Positions 26,651-35,398 of a DNA stretch of 52,655 nucleotides are shown in pieces. How positions within the stretch are numbered: position 1 is the first letter of the stretch; every line of letters begins with the position of its first letter. The DNA comes from Bacteroidales bacterium. GTDB lineage: Bacteria > Bacteroidota > Bacteroidia > Bacteroidales > UBA932. The notes under the pieces were generated by a model that made no database searches, had not been told where the DNA came from, and saw only the letters and a list, made by a program, of their open reading frames with translations. The translations under genes and the position numbers were made by a program. Location of the stretch: assembly GCA_017398125.1 (NCBI GenBank), contig JAFQHE010000011.1:1-52655 (forward strand), in the 5' to 3' direction.

Positions 26651-26658
26651 TATCTTTG
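26651..26658 (+). promoter_or_regulatory. -7 element for recJ (TATCTTTG), implying a nearly leaderless mRNA
   Basis: TATCTTTG matches TAnnTTTG and ends only 6 nt before the recJ ATG at 26665. If used, transcription starts at or within a base or two of the start codon. No clear -33 TTTG. Confidence 0.5.
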
Positions 26659-26664
26659 TAGGCT

Positions 26665-28410
26665 ATGGAGATAACCAATTTGAACAGAAAGTGGATTGTT
26701 AAGGAACCTGGCAACCCTGCCCAGGTAAGACAGTTGGCACAAAGCCTTGGCGTAGACCCGGTTTTGGCCAATCTTCTTGTGCAACGTGGCATCCATACGT
26801 TTGAAGAGGCGAGGAGATTTTTCCGTCCGGATCTCTCCATGCTCCATGATCCCTTCCTTATGAAGGATATGCACCAGGCTGTAGACAGGCTACATCAGGC
26901 CGTCCAACAGAGCGAAAAGATCCTTATCTACGGAGATTATGACGTTGACGGAACTACCGCAGTCGCACTTGTATACAAATTTATCAAGAGCCAGTTGGGT
27001 GGAATAGTTGATTACTATATTCCCGACAGATACGACGAAGGCTATGGTGTATCCTACAAGGGTATTGATTGGGCCTATGAAAACGGATTCACGCTCATAA
27101 TTTCATTGGACTGCGGCATCAAGGCTGTTGAAAAGGTAAAGTATGCAACCGGGAAGGGCATAGATTTCATTATCTGTGACCACCATCTGCCAGATGAAGA
27201 GCTTCCGGCTGCGGTGGCAACACTTGACCCAAAACGTGATGACTGCAACTACCCGTTTGATGATTTGTGCGGTTGCGGTGTAGGTTTCAAATTCGTTCAG
27301 GGTTATGCACAAAAATATGGAATACCTTTTGAAAAGATACAACCTCTCCTTGACCTTGTAGCGGTTAGTATTGCAGCAGACCTTGTGTCTGTTACAGATG
27401 AAAACCGTGTATTGGCCTTCTATGGTCTAAAACAGATAAATGAGGCACCTGGCAAAGGATTGCAGTCTATGATAAAGCTTTGCGGACTTGACAAGCACCG
27501 CATAACACTTGATGATATAGTCTTCAAGATTGGTCCGCACATCAATGCTGCCGGCAGAATGGAGAGCGGCCGTATGGCTGTAGATCTTCTTACATCCCGC
27601 AATGAAGAAGATGCCACCAAAATTGGAGCGAGCATAAATGTTCACAACAACGACCGCAAAAACATCGACAGAGAGATTACAATTGAAGCAATAAGGATGG
27701 CCAAGGAGCAACCGGGATTTGCCTCAAAAAAATCCACCATTGTTTACAATCCGTCATGGCATAAAGGTGTGGTAGGTATAGTTGCAAGCCGTCTTGTAGA
27801 GGCATACTACCGTCCAACAATCGTACTTACCAACTCGAATGGATTCGTTACAGGCTCTGCGAGGAGTGTTGCAGGATTTGATCTCTATGAGGCAATTGAA
27901 AAGTGCTCAGACCTTCTTGAGAACTTTGGCGGACACACCTATGCGGCAGGACTCACACTCAAAGAGGAGAATCTGCAAATTTTCATAGACCGTTTTGAAA
28001 GTTACGTAAAGGAGAAAATCACCCAAGAGATACTTACACCTATCATACATATAGACTCATTCCTTGAGTTCAAACAGATTACGCCAAAATTCTTCAGGGT
28101 TCTGAAACAGTTCCAGCCTTTTGGTCCGGGTAACTTGTCGCCGGTTTTCATTACTGAGAATGTATATGACAATGGCAATGGCCGTAAAGTTGGTACAGAC
28201 AACGGACACCTGAAACTTGAACTTATACAGGAGGATGAGCCGTACAGACATATCTCAGCCATTGCATTCAACAAATCTGACCATTTTGAGCATATGCAGA
28301 TGGGAAATCCGGTGGACATCTGCTACTCAATTGCTGAGAACTACTATAGGGGTATAGCCAATATACAGTTGAGAATAAAGGATATTCACGACAGAGAGGA
28401 TATTTTTTAA
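26665..28410 (+). CDS. recJ: Single-stranded-DNA-specific exonuclease RecJ
   Basis: 581 residues, the typical length. 5'-3' exonuclease acting on single-stranded DNA in recombination and mismatch repair. DHH-family motifs are present: GDYDVDGTTA (90-99), SLDCGIKA, CDHHLPDEE, and LVAVSIAADLV; the DHHA1 part has NAAGRMESG and the GGHTYAAGLTL motif (about 425-435), followed by a C-terminal OB-like domain. The N-terminus MEITNLNRKWIV matches other RecJ proteins, supporting this ATG despite the promoter being so close. Confidence 0.97.
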   Translation: MEITNLNRKWIVKEPGNPAQVRQLAQSLGVDPVLANLLVQRGIHTFEEARRFFRPDLSMLHDPFLMKDMHQAVDRLHQAVQQSEKILIYGDYDVDGTTAVALVYKFIKSQLGGIVDYYIPDRYDEGYGVSYKGIDWAYENGFTLIISLDCGIKAVEKVKYATGKGIDFIICDHHLPDEELPAAVATLDPKRDDCNYPFDDLCGCGVGFKFVQGYAQKYGIPFEKIQPLLDLVAVSIAADLVSVTDENRVLAFYGLKQINEAPGKGLQSMIKLCGLDKHRITLDDIVFKIGPHINAAGRMESGRMAVDLLTSRNEEDATKIGASINVHNNDRKNIDREITIEAIRMAKEQPGFASKKSTIVYNPSWHKGVVGIVASRLVEAYYRPTIVLTNSNGFVTGSARSVAGFDLYEAIEKCSDLLENFGGHTYAAGLTLKEENLQIFIDRFESYVKEKITQEILTPIIHIDSFLEFKQITPKFFRVLKQFQPFGPGNLSPVFITENVYDNGNGRKVGTDNGHLKLELIQEDEPYRHISAIAFNKSDHFEHMQMGNPVDICYSIAENYYRGIANIQLRIKDIHDREDIF

Positions 28411-28448
28411 CAGTAAGGATATTATTCTCCCGTTCCACATTCACACAA

Positions 28449-28510
28449 AGCGTAAGATGCAACCGGGCACAATTACCGGACATGAACAGGATTGGATGTT
28501 CTGTTACGCT
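28449..28510. repeat. Branched inverted-repeat structure in the recJ/aroK convergent gap
   Basis: AGCGTAA (28449-28455) is complementary to TTACGCT (28504-28510). Between them are two smaller hairpins: CCGG (28463-28466 with 28476-28479) and GAACA/TGTTC (28484-28488 with 28497-28501). There is no T-run on either side, so it is not a standard terminator. The 109-nt gap holds nothing else I can identify. Confidence 0.4.
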
Positions 28511-28519
28511 CTGATATTG

Positions 28520-29053
28520 CTACAATTCGAACTCGACTTCAGCCAGTATTGTATCTATAACATTTGCCAACTGGCCGTTCTGTGTGCTTACAATACGCTT
28601 TGATGATGATTTATAGGCATTTTCACGGGCATCCATCAGTCTCTGAATATAGTCAGCCAGCTCATCATCACTCTTGTCTTTCAACAGAGGTCGGCTCTCT
28701 CTCCGTCTCTTGAGACGCCGTACCAGTTCATCCTTGCTGCAATACAGGTAGAGTCCGTAAGTCTTCTCCCTTACAACTGAGGCACAGGCCTCTCTTGTAA
28801 CAGTACCTCCACCAAGGGCAAGAATAAGATTGCCCTTCCCATAATACTTTCCGACTATTTCAGAGAGAGAATCATACTCTTCAAGACGAAACGCCTCTTC
28901 ACCCTTTTGGGCAAAGAAGTCGTTGACTGTCATATTGTACTTTTGCTCTATATACTGGTCAAGATCAATAAAATCATATCTGAGCAGCTGTGCAAGATAC
29001 TTTCCTACTGTACTCTTGCCGGCACCCATAAAGCCACATAGAGAGATAATCAT
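28520..29053 (-). CDS. aroK: Shikimate kinase
   Basis: 177 residues. Phosphorylates shikimate at O3 with ATP in the chorismate pathway. Walker A GFMGAGKST (7-15), the substrate Asp in FIDLDQYIE (D32), LALGGGTV and an arginine-rich lid (RLKRRRESRPLL). Last gene of the rluB-era-parC-aroK run, 11 nt after parC. Identification secure. Confidence 0.95.
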   Translation of the reverse strand: MIISLCGFMGAGKSTVGKYLAQLLRYDFIDLDQYIEQKYNMTVNDFFAQKGEEAFRLEEYDSLSEIVGKYYGKGNLILALGGGTVTREACASVVREKTYGLYLYCSKDELVRRLKRRRESRPLLKDKSDDELADYIQRLMDARENAYKSSSKRIVSTQNGQLANVIDTILAEVEFEL

Positions 29054-29064
29054 ACTCGTGAAAT

Positions 29065-31779
29065 TTAGAAGAGCGTAGGGTTATCATCATCATCATAACC
29101 ACCAAATTCAGGAGATGATGCACTTTGGGATGCTGTATCAGGTGATACGCCACCTGCCGGATGAGTGACCTCCTCAACAGAAACAGACATATCCTCCTCA
29201 ACAGGAGCCTGCTTCTGCAAAGGCTCAATGAAGGTTATAGATGCAACCTCAAATGTTGTAACCCTCTTGCCCTTTGCCCTGAAACCCTTCTTTCCTATAA
29301 ACGCCTCCACATCTATAGTCTCACTGGCCCTCTTCTCATGCTTTCCACCAAACTGTACAAGTACCTGAGGATACGGATCTGTAGAGATTTCTATCAGTTT
29401 GGATCCTTGATACTCCGATATGAAGAGGCTCGCAGCATTGACACTCGGCTCAAAACTGAAACGTTTGAGATAATAGGTCTGGGACTCTCCATCAAAGTAT
29501 ATTGCACTGTATGTCTTCTGTGTATCTAGCTTCTCAACCTTAAGTATGTCGCCTTGATACCTGTTGCTCAAATCATAGTTTGTAGTATAGAAACTTCCAT
29601 CTTTGAGAACAGCAAGAATAAGGTCATTGCTGTGGAACTCACCAAGATACTCTCCGTGCGAATCCTCATTGAGCCTATTTATGTCGGGATCAAACCAGAT
29701 TGGCTTGCCACCTATTGTAGAGACACCTTTTGACTTGAGCTGTACTTTGTGTATAGGATTTTTTGAGAGGATATTACCCATAGAGGCCCTACCCTTGACC
29801 GCTATTGAAGCGAAATCAAAATCATAAATCAGCTTCTTGAGTTTAGGTCTTGGTTTAAGGAACACCTTAAGAACCTCTGCCTCTCCATTAGGGTTTGCCG
29901 AGAACCACAACAACTGTGAATCAGGCTTGCCCTGGGTAAGGTCGTACTCCTTGTCACGGGTAACACTGGTAATTGAAAAACGCTTCACATACACATTTCC
30001 TGCCTTACCGTCCCTATAGACAGCATTGTAGATTGTACGGCTGTCATTCTTGATAAAGACGCCCGCATGTATTATGTTCTTCCCGACAAAAGCCTTGTCT
30101 GTTACCTTTGTTACAATATATTTACCATTCTTGAGGAATACTACAATGTCATCGATGTCCGAACAGTCACATACATATTCAGCATTATCATCCTTCTTAA
30201 GATCCATACCGACAAATCCCTCGGCCCTGTTCATATAAAGCTTGGCATTTGCGACTGCAACCTTTGTTGCCTCAATGGTTTCGAAGTTGGATATCTCGGT
30301 AATACGCGGATAATAATGTCCGTATTTCTCCTTAAGTTGGCTGAAATAGGCAATTGTATACTCAACGAGGGCCGCAAGATTCCTCTTCACCTCCTCCATC
30401 TCACTCTCAAGACGGGTTAGTTTGTCCTCAACCTCCTTTACATCAAATTTGGAAATTTTTCTTACCGGCTTCTCCACCAATTTGTGGATATCATCCATTA
30501 CAATTGGCTTATGGACAAGATGCTGGAACTTCAACATGGCCTTGAACACATCATCAAGCTGCTCCTCCCAACTTCTTGCCTCCCGCTCCAATATTCTGTA
30601 GACCTTATTTTCAAAGAAGATCTTTTCCAAAGAGAAATAGTGCCAGCTCTCCTCAAGTTCATTCAGACGTATAACAAGCTCACTCTTCAGAAGAGCCTTT
30701 GTATGATCGGTATTGTATCTCAGTATCTCATCAACCCCAATGAAATGTGGCTGCTTGTCCATGATCACACAGGAGTTGGGAGATATTGAAACCTCACAAT
30801 CGGTAAATGCATAAAGGGCATCAATGGTCTTGTCAGGAGAGATGTCATTATGGAGGGTAATGATAATCTCAGCCTCCTTTGCCGTATTGTCATCAATCTT
30901 CCTGATCTTTATCTTACCCTTGTCGTTGGCCTTGAGTATGCTCTCTATCAATGTTGAGGTCGTAACTCCAAACGGAATCTCTGTTATTGAAAGGGTCTTC
31001 TTGTCAACTTTATGTATGCGTGCCCTTACCTTTACCGCACCTCCCCTCAATCCTCTGTTGTATCTCGAACAGTCAACCAGACCTCCTGTTGGGAAATCTG
31101 GATAAAGCTCAAAATCCTCTCCCTTCAAATAGGCAATTGAGGCATCAATCAGCTCATTGAAGTTGTGTGGAAGAATCTTTGAGGCAAGGCCTACAGCAAT
31201 ACCCTCAACACCCTGGGCCAACAGAAGCGGAAATTTGACCGGCAAATTCACCGGCTCCTGGTTACGTCCGTCATAAGAGCTCATCCACTCGGTTGTCTTT
31301 GGATTGAAGACCACTTCATTGGCGAACTTGCTCAATCTCGCCTCAATATAACGTGGAGCTGCAGCACCATCACCTGTAAGTATATTTCCCCAGTTACCCT
31401 GACAGTCAATAAGAAGATCTTTCTGGCCCAACTGCACAAGCGCATCACCGATGGAAGCGTCTCCATGAGGGTGATACTGCATTGTCTGACCTATGATATT
31501 TGCAACTTTATTGTAACGCCCGTCATCTATACGCTTCATTGCATGCAGAATACGTCTCTGAACCGGTTTAAGTCCATCTGCAATGTGCGGAACAGCACGT
31601 TCGAGGATTACGTATGATGCATAATCCAAAAACCAGTCCTTATACATACCGGTAAGCTTATGCTTGAAGTCCCCCTCCTGCAAAAGTTTGCTGAACTTTC
31701 CTGAATCGGCAGATTCCGACAAGTCCATGTCATCCTGTATACCATCCTGTCCGTTATCGTATAGCTCTTCTTCTGTCAT
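29065..31779 (-). CDS. parC: DNA topoisomerase IV subunit A (ParC type)
   Basis: 904 residues. The A subunit cuts and rejoins DNA; catalytic Tyr is Y144 in APRYIEARLS. The N-terminal winged-helix/tower core (about 40-470) is followed by a diverged beta-pinwheel C-terminal domain without a visible GyrA box (QRRGGKG), which favours ParC over GyrA. The C-terminal 35 residues are acidic and Ser-rich. The quinolone-determining loop reads HPHGDASIGD (103-112), so the position equivalent to E. coli GyrA Ser83 is Ala108 while Asp112 is kept. No parE is adjacent. Assignment as ParC rather than GyrA is likely, based on resemblance to Bacteroidetes ParC. Confidence 0.9.
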   Translation of the reverse strand: MTEEELYDNGQDGIQDDMDLSESADSGKFSKLLQEGDFKHKLTGMYKDWFLDYASYVILERAVPHIADGLKPVQRRILHAMKRIDDGRYNKVANIIGQTMQYHPHGDASIGDALVQLGQKDLLIDCQGNWGNILTGDGAAAPRYIEARLSKFANEVVFNPKTTEWMSSYDGRNQEPVNLPVKFPLLLAQGVEGIAVGLASKILPHNFNELIDASIAYLKGEDFELYPDFPTGGLVDCSRYNRGLRGGAVKVRARIHKVDKKTLSITEIPFGVTTSTLIESILKANDKGKIKIRKIDDNTAKEAEIIITLHNDISPDKTIDALYAFTDCEVSISPNSCVIMDKQPHFIGVDEILRYNTDHTKALLKSELVIRLNELEESWHYFSLEKIFFENKVYRILEREARSWEEQLDDVFKAMLKFQHLVHKPIVMDDIHKLVEKPVRKISKFDVKEVEDKLTRLESEMEEVKRNLAALVEYTIAYFSQLKEKYGHYYPRITEISNFETIEATKVAVANAKLYMNRAEGFVGMDLKKDDNAEYVCDCSDIDDIVVFLKNGKYIVTKVTDKAFVGKNIIHAGVFIKNDSRTIYNAVYRDGKAGNVYVKRFSITSVTRDKEYDLTQGKPDSQLLWFSANPNGEAEVLKVFLKPRPKLKKLIYDFDFASIAVKGRASMGNILSKNPIHKVQLKSKGVSTIGGKPIWFDPDINRLNEDSHGEYLGEFHSNDLILAVLKDGSFYTTNYDLSNRYQGDILKVEKLDTQKTYSAIYFDGESQTYYLKRFSFEPSVNAASLFISEYQGSKLIEISTDPYPQVLVQFGGKHEKRASETIDVEAFIGKKGFRAKGKRVTTFEVASITFIEPLQKQAPVEEDMSVSVEEVTHPAGGVSPDTASQSASSPEFGGYDDDDNPTLF

Positions 31780-31813
31780 TGTGCAAGTCTGATTTACTTT
31801 TTCTTTCTAAATA

Positions 31814-32728
31814 TTATGATTGGATATAGCCGAACTTCTTGAGTTCCCTCTTGTTCTCCCTCCAGTCCGGATCAACTTTCACGAACATCTTGAGATAGAC
31901 CTTCTTCTCGAAGAATTTCTCCATATCCTTACGGGCCTGTATTCCTACTCTCTTGAGAGCCATACCTTTAGGACCGATAATTATGCCCTTCTGCGACTCC
32001 CTCATGACAAGGATTACTGCATCTATACTGTACACCTCTTCACTCTCCTTGAAAGAATCAATTATAACCTCCGTACAATATGGGATCTCCTTCTGATAGT
32101 TGAGAAGTATCTTCTCCCTTATTATCTCCGAAGCAAAAAATCTCAAGCTTTTGTCGGTAAATACATCCCTGTCATACCATGCAGGCTGCTTTGGTAGAAG
32201 CTCTGTAATTCTTGTGAATATTGTCTGAAGATTGAATTTGTTTAGTGCAGAAGCCGGAAATATTTCAGCTTTAGGTACAAGTGAATGCCACTGCTCTACA
32301 AGTTCCAGCACCTTCTCCTGTGAAGACTCATCGATCTTGTTTATAACAATCAGAACAGGACAGTCAACCTTTGAAAGTTTCTCGACATATTCCCTGTTCT
32401 TGTCAATCTTTTCAATTACATCCGTAACATAGAGAATTATATCTGCATCACCGATTGCAGTCTCCACAAAGTTCATCATGCTCTCCTGAAGCATGTAATT
32501 GGGCTTGAGAATACCCGGAGTGTCGGAGAAGACTATCTGATAATCCTCACCATTCACAATACCCATGATTCTGTGACGGGTTGTCTGCGCCTTTGCTGTA
32601 ACAATAGAGAGTTTCTCACCCACAAAGGCATTCATCAGTGTAGACTTTCCTACATTGGGATTACCTATGATATTTACAAAGCCTGCTCTTATTATTTGTC
32701 CTTCAGTCTGTTCCATAACCAATACCAT
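31814..32728 (-). CDS. era: GTPase Era
   Basis: 304 residues. Ribosome-assembly GTPase that binds the 3' end of 16S rRNA. G1 GNPNVGKST, G3 DTPG, G4 NKID; the C-terminal KH domain has the KGIIIGPKGMALKRVG motif. Start at ATG 32728 has AGGA 7 nt upstream and follows the rluB stop by 8 nt; an ATG four codons in (32716) is an alternative. Encoded with rluB, so ribosome-maturation genes are grouped. Confidence 0.96.
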   Translation of the reverse strand: MVLVMEQTEGQIIRAGFVNIIGNPNVGKSTLMNAFVGEKLSIVTAKAQTTRHRIMGIVNGEDYQIVFSDTPGILKPNYMLQESMMNFVETAIGDADIILYVTDVIEKIDKNREYVEKLSKVDCPVLIVINKIDESSQEKVLELVEQWHSLVPKAEIFPASALNKFNLQTIFTRITELLPKQPAWYDRDVFTDKSLRFFASEIIREKILLNYQKEIPYCTEVIIDSFKESEEVYSIDAVILVMRESQKGIIIGPKGMALKRVGIQARKDMEKFFEKKVYLKMFVKVDPDWRENKRELKKFGYIQS

Positions 32729-32736
32729 TACAGTTC

Positions 32737-33837
32737 CTACTCGTATGAACCCATTTTAAGCATTGCGACCTCCTGCTCTGTAAGGAATCTCCATTGCCCT
32801 CTTCTCAAATTCTTCTTGGTCAGGCCCGCAAAGTACACTCTGTCAAGTTTCTTCACTTTATATCCCAAATGCTCAAACATACGTCTGATGATGCGGTTTC
32901 TTCCTGAGTGTATCTCCACACCCACCTGAGCCTTATCCTCATCCACATACGAAATTGCATCTGCCTGAATGAAGCCATCCTCAAGGGTAACGCCCCTGAG
33001 CAATTCGCTCAAGTCTGTCTGTTTGAAATTCTTGTCGAGATGCACATGATATATCTTCTTCTTCTCGTATGAAGGGTGAGTCAGCTTTTCAGCCAAATCT
33101 CCGTCATTAGTCAATAGAAGAACACCTGTGGTTGCCTTATCCAATCGTCCTACAGGATAGACACGCTCCTTGCATTTGCTGCTTACAATGCTTACGACAG
33201 TCTTCTCGGCATGAGGATCACTTACAGTTGTAACAAAATCCTTTGGTTTGTTCATAAGTATATATACCTTCTCCTCACCTTTTATCCTCTCTCCGTTGAA
33301 CCTTACCTCATCAGCCGGAAATACCTTTGTTCCCAACTCCGTTACCACCTTTCCGTTTACAGAGACAAGTCCGGCAGCAATAAAGTCATCCGCCTCTCTT
33401 CTTGAGCAGATTCCACTGTTTGCTATGAACTTGTTGAGACGTACTCCATCCTCAGCACTCTTAAGTTTTACCGGTTGTGGTTTTGGGGCTTCGGTTGCCT
33501 TTGCGAATCTTCCGGCATAAGATCTTCCAGTACCTGAATTTCTACCCGAAGCAGCTGTTCTTCCAGCTCCTGCCGCTCTGCCGGCTCCGGTTGGTCTGCC
33601 GGCTCCGGATGCTCTTCCACTGCCAGACTGTCTGCCTGCTGCGGATGTTCTACCATATCCACGCTTTGCCGGACTCTCATCAGCCGAGTTTCTAACTGAG
33701 CCTTCTCCGGCTGAGTAGCGTGATCTTCCTGCAGGTCTGCCCTGCGATGGTCTGCCCTCTGATCTTCTGCCAGTTGCAGACGCATTACGTCCATTACCTC
33801 TTGCAACGGAACGTCCTCCTGTAGTATTATTTCTCAT
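32737..33837 (-). CDS. rluB: RsuA/RluB-family rRNA pseudouridine synthase with Arg/Gly/Ser-rich leader
   Basis: 366 residues. An N-terminal region of about 110 residues rich in Gly, Arg, Ser and Ala (repeats such as GAGRPTGAGRAAGAGRTA) is probably disordered. It is followed by an S4 domain (about 127-185, with RLNKFIANSGICSRREADDFI) and the RsuA/RluB catalytic domain with the GRLDKATTG motif carrying the catalytic Asp. It modifies 23S rRNA (RluB, U2605 in E. coli) or a related site. The ATG at 33837 is chosen because a TATCTTTG promoter element lies at 33856-33863, inside the longer frame. Confidence 0.9.
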   Translation of the reverse strand: MRNNTTGGRSVARGNGRNASATGRRSEGRPSQGRPAGRSRYSAGEGSVRNSADESPAKRGYGRTSAAGRQSGSGRASGAGRPTGAGRAAGAGRTAASGRNSGTGRSYAGRFAKATEAPKPQPVKLKSAEDGVRLNKFIANSGICSRREADDFIAAGLVSVNGKVVTELGTKVFPADEVRFNGERIKGEEKVYILMNKPKDFVTTVSDPHAEKTVVSIVSSKCKERVYPVGRLDKATTGVLLLTNDGDLAEKLTHPSYEKKKIYHVHLDKNFKQTDLSELLRGVTLEDGFIQADAISYVDEDKAQVGVEIHSGRNRIIRRMFEHLGYKVKKLDRVYFAGLTKKNLRRGQWRFLTEQEVAMLKMGSYE

Positions 33838-33855
33838 CAGTATAAATTTCGCCGG

Positions 33856-33863
33856 CAAAGATA
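33856..33863 (-). promoter_or_regulatory. -7 element for rluB-era-parC-aroK (TATCTTTG)
   Basis: An exact TAnnTTTG on the minus strand, 18 nt upstream of the rluB ATG. No convincing -33 box. It sets the start of the four-gene unit and supports the shorter rluB. Confidence 0.55.
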
Positions 33864-33943
33864 GCAATAACCTTTCTAAAAAGTAAGAGCACTTGAACAA
33901 AAAAAAATCTCCTTTGTATTATTCATATAATTATTCAAATGCT

Positions 33944-35374
33944 ATGAGATTCCATTTGTTCACCCTTTCAGCCGCTACACTACTCGTTGCAGTATCTGTC
34001 CAACTGCAGGCACAAGAAGAGCTGTCATTTGAAAAGGCCCTTGAGATGGTCAAAAGCAATAGCCGCCCTATTGAGATTGCCCAAAAGGGAGTTGAGATTG
34101 CCCAAGCACAGAAACAGAGGCTCAACTCAACCTGGTACCCACATATAGGCGCAGCCGGAACGTACCTGAATATGTCAGAAGAGATAAAGGTTGAAGAGAG
34201 CATCGCCGATATTGCCAAACCCCTTGCCGAGGCTATTCCCCAACTTGAATCCATAGTCTCCCTTCTGGGAACGGCATCCATTGGCTTTCCACTTCTGGAC
34301 AAGAATATCTCAGTCATTGACGGCTCCATCGTTTGGCCCCTATTTACCGGAGGCAAGCGAATTTTTGCAAACAGAATAGGAAAATCACTTGTAAACTCTG
34401 CCACAATACAGATGAAGATGGAGGAGCAGATGCAGACTCTCCGCTTGGTTGAACGATACTATGCTGTAAAGCTGCTGGAAAGAAAAACAGATGCAGACCG
34501 CAAGCAGCTCAATGCAAATGAAGCACTTTACAAAAATGCATTGAAACTGATGGAGAACGGGATTATCAACAAGGCTGAGATGCTTGTAGCCAAAATGGCT
34601 TATGAGGAATCTTCTCTCAATCTGCAAAGCACACTAAGAGAACGTAATAGCGCATTAAATGCTCTCTACACAATATTGGGTAAAGATACCATCACTACTC
34701 CCGACAGCTGCATAACCGCCACATATCTTCTTACCTCACCATTTTTCATCTGCAATGAAATACCCGAGGCAGATCACTTCGTTGCCATGGCCATGGAAAA
34801 TAACTGCCTCACACAACTGATGGAGCAGCAGATAGAGATCTCAAAAGAGAATAAAAAGATTGCACAGAGCGGATATTTGCCTGACATCTCACTCTTTGCC
34901 AGGCAAAATTTATGGTCTTACAATGTACCTTCAAACCTCTTGCCCCGCAGAATGGTGGGAGCCGCATTTGTATGGAACATTTTTGACGGGCTTGACAGGG
35001 AAAAGAGGATAAGAAGCGCCACACTGCAACAGGAGAGCCTGGCCATTGGAAAAGATGAAGCGACGGCTGAAATCTCCGTAGCTGTCAGAAAATTATACTC
35101 TTCTATGGAAGATGCACGGGAGAGCCTCAAAACAATAGAGACAGCAATCTCTTTGGCCAATGAGCTTGTTAAGATCAGGGAAAAGAGTTTCAAGGAGGGA
35201 ATGGCTACGGCACAGGAGGTTGTAGAGGCTAATGCTCTCCTTGCCAAAGGAACTGCCGGTGCAGCCATGGCATGCTACCAATATGAACTGGCTCTTGCTA
35301 ATTTGATTCTTCTTTGCGGAAATGCGGATTTGTTTACAACCATGTTGAACCAACCGGGCAATACTCTCAGATAG
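33944..35374 (+). CDS. TolC-family outer-membrane efflux protein
   Basis: 476 residues. Signal peptide about 1-21 (ends SVQLQAQ). Two outer-membrane efflux (OEP) repeats follow, with long helical stretches typical of the periplasmic tunnel and a repeat of the ALNALYTILG / ALANLILLCG motif ending each half. It would form the trimeric exit duct of a tripartite pump with the HlyD-like protein 25 nt downstream. The ATG at 33944 is chosen; a TTG 51 nt upstream lacks support and lies at the rluB promoter region. Drug or metabolite substrate unknown. Confidence 0.9.
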   Translation: MRFHLFTLSAATLLVAVSVQLQAQEELSFEKALEMVKSNSRPIEIAQKGVEIAQAQKQRLNSTWYPHIGAAGTYLNMSEEIKVEESIADIAKPLAEAIPQLESIVSLLGTASIGFPLLDKNISVIDGSIVWPLFTGGKRIFANRIGKSLVNSATIQMKMEEQMQTLRLVERYYAVKLLERKTDADRKQLNANEALYKNALKLMENGIINKAEMLVAKMAYEESSLNLQSTLRERNSALNALYTILGKDTITTPDSCITATYLLTSPFFICNEIPEADHFVAMAMENNCLTQLMEQQIEISKENKKIAQSGYLPDISLFARQNLWSYNVPSNLLPRRMVGAAFVWNIFDGLDREKRIRSATLQQESLAIGKDEATAEISVAVRKLYSSMEDARESLKTIETAISLANELVKIREKSFKEGMATAQEVVEANALLAKGTAGAAMACYQYELALANLILLCGNADLFTTMLNQPGNTLR

Positions 35375-35398
35375 GCTAAATTTTTAAACCAAATTATT

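Noticed and set aside
33838-33900. Longer N-terminus for RluB from a TTG at 33900
   Set aside because: It would include the promoter element at 33856-33863, and the ATG at 33837 is the natural start.
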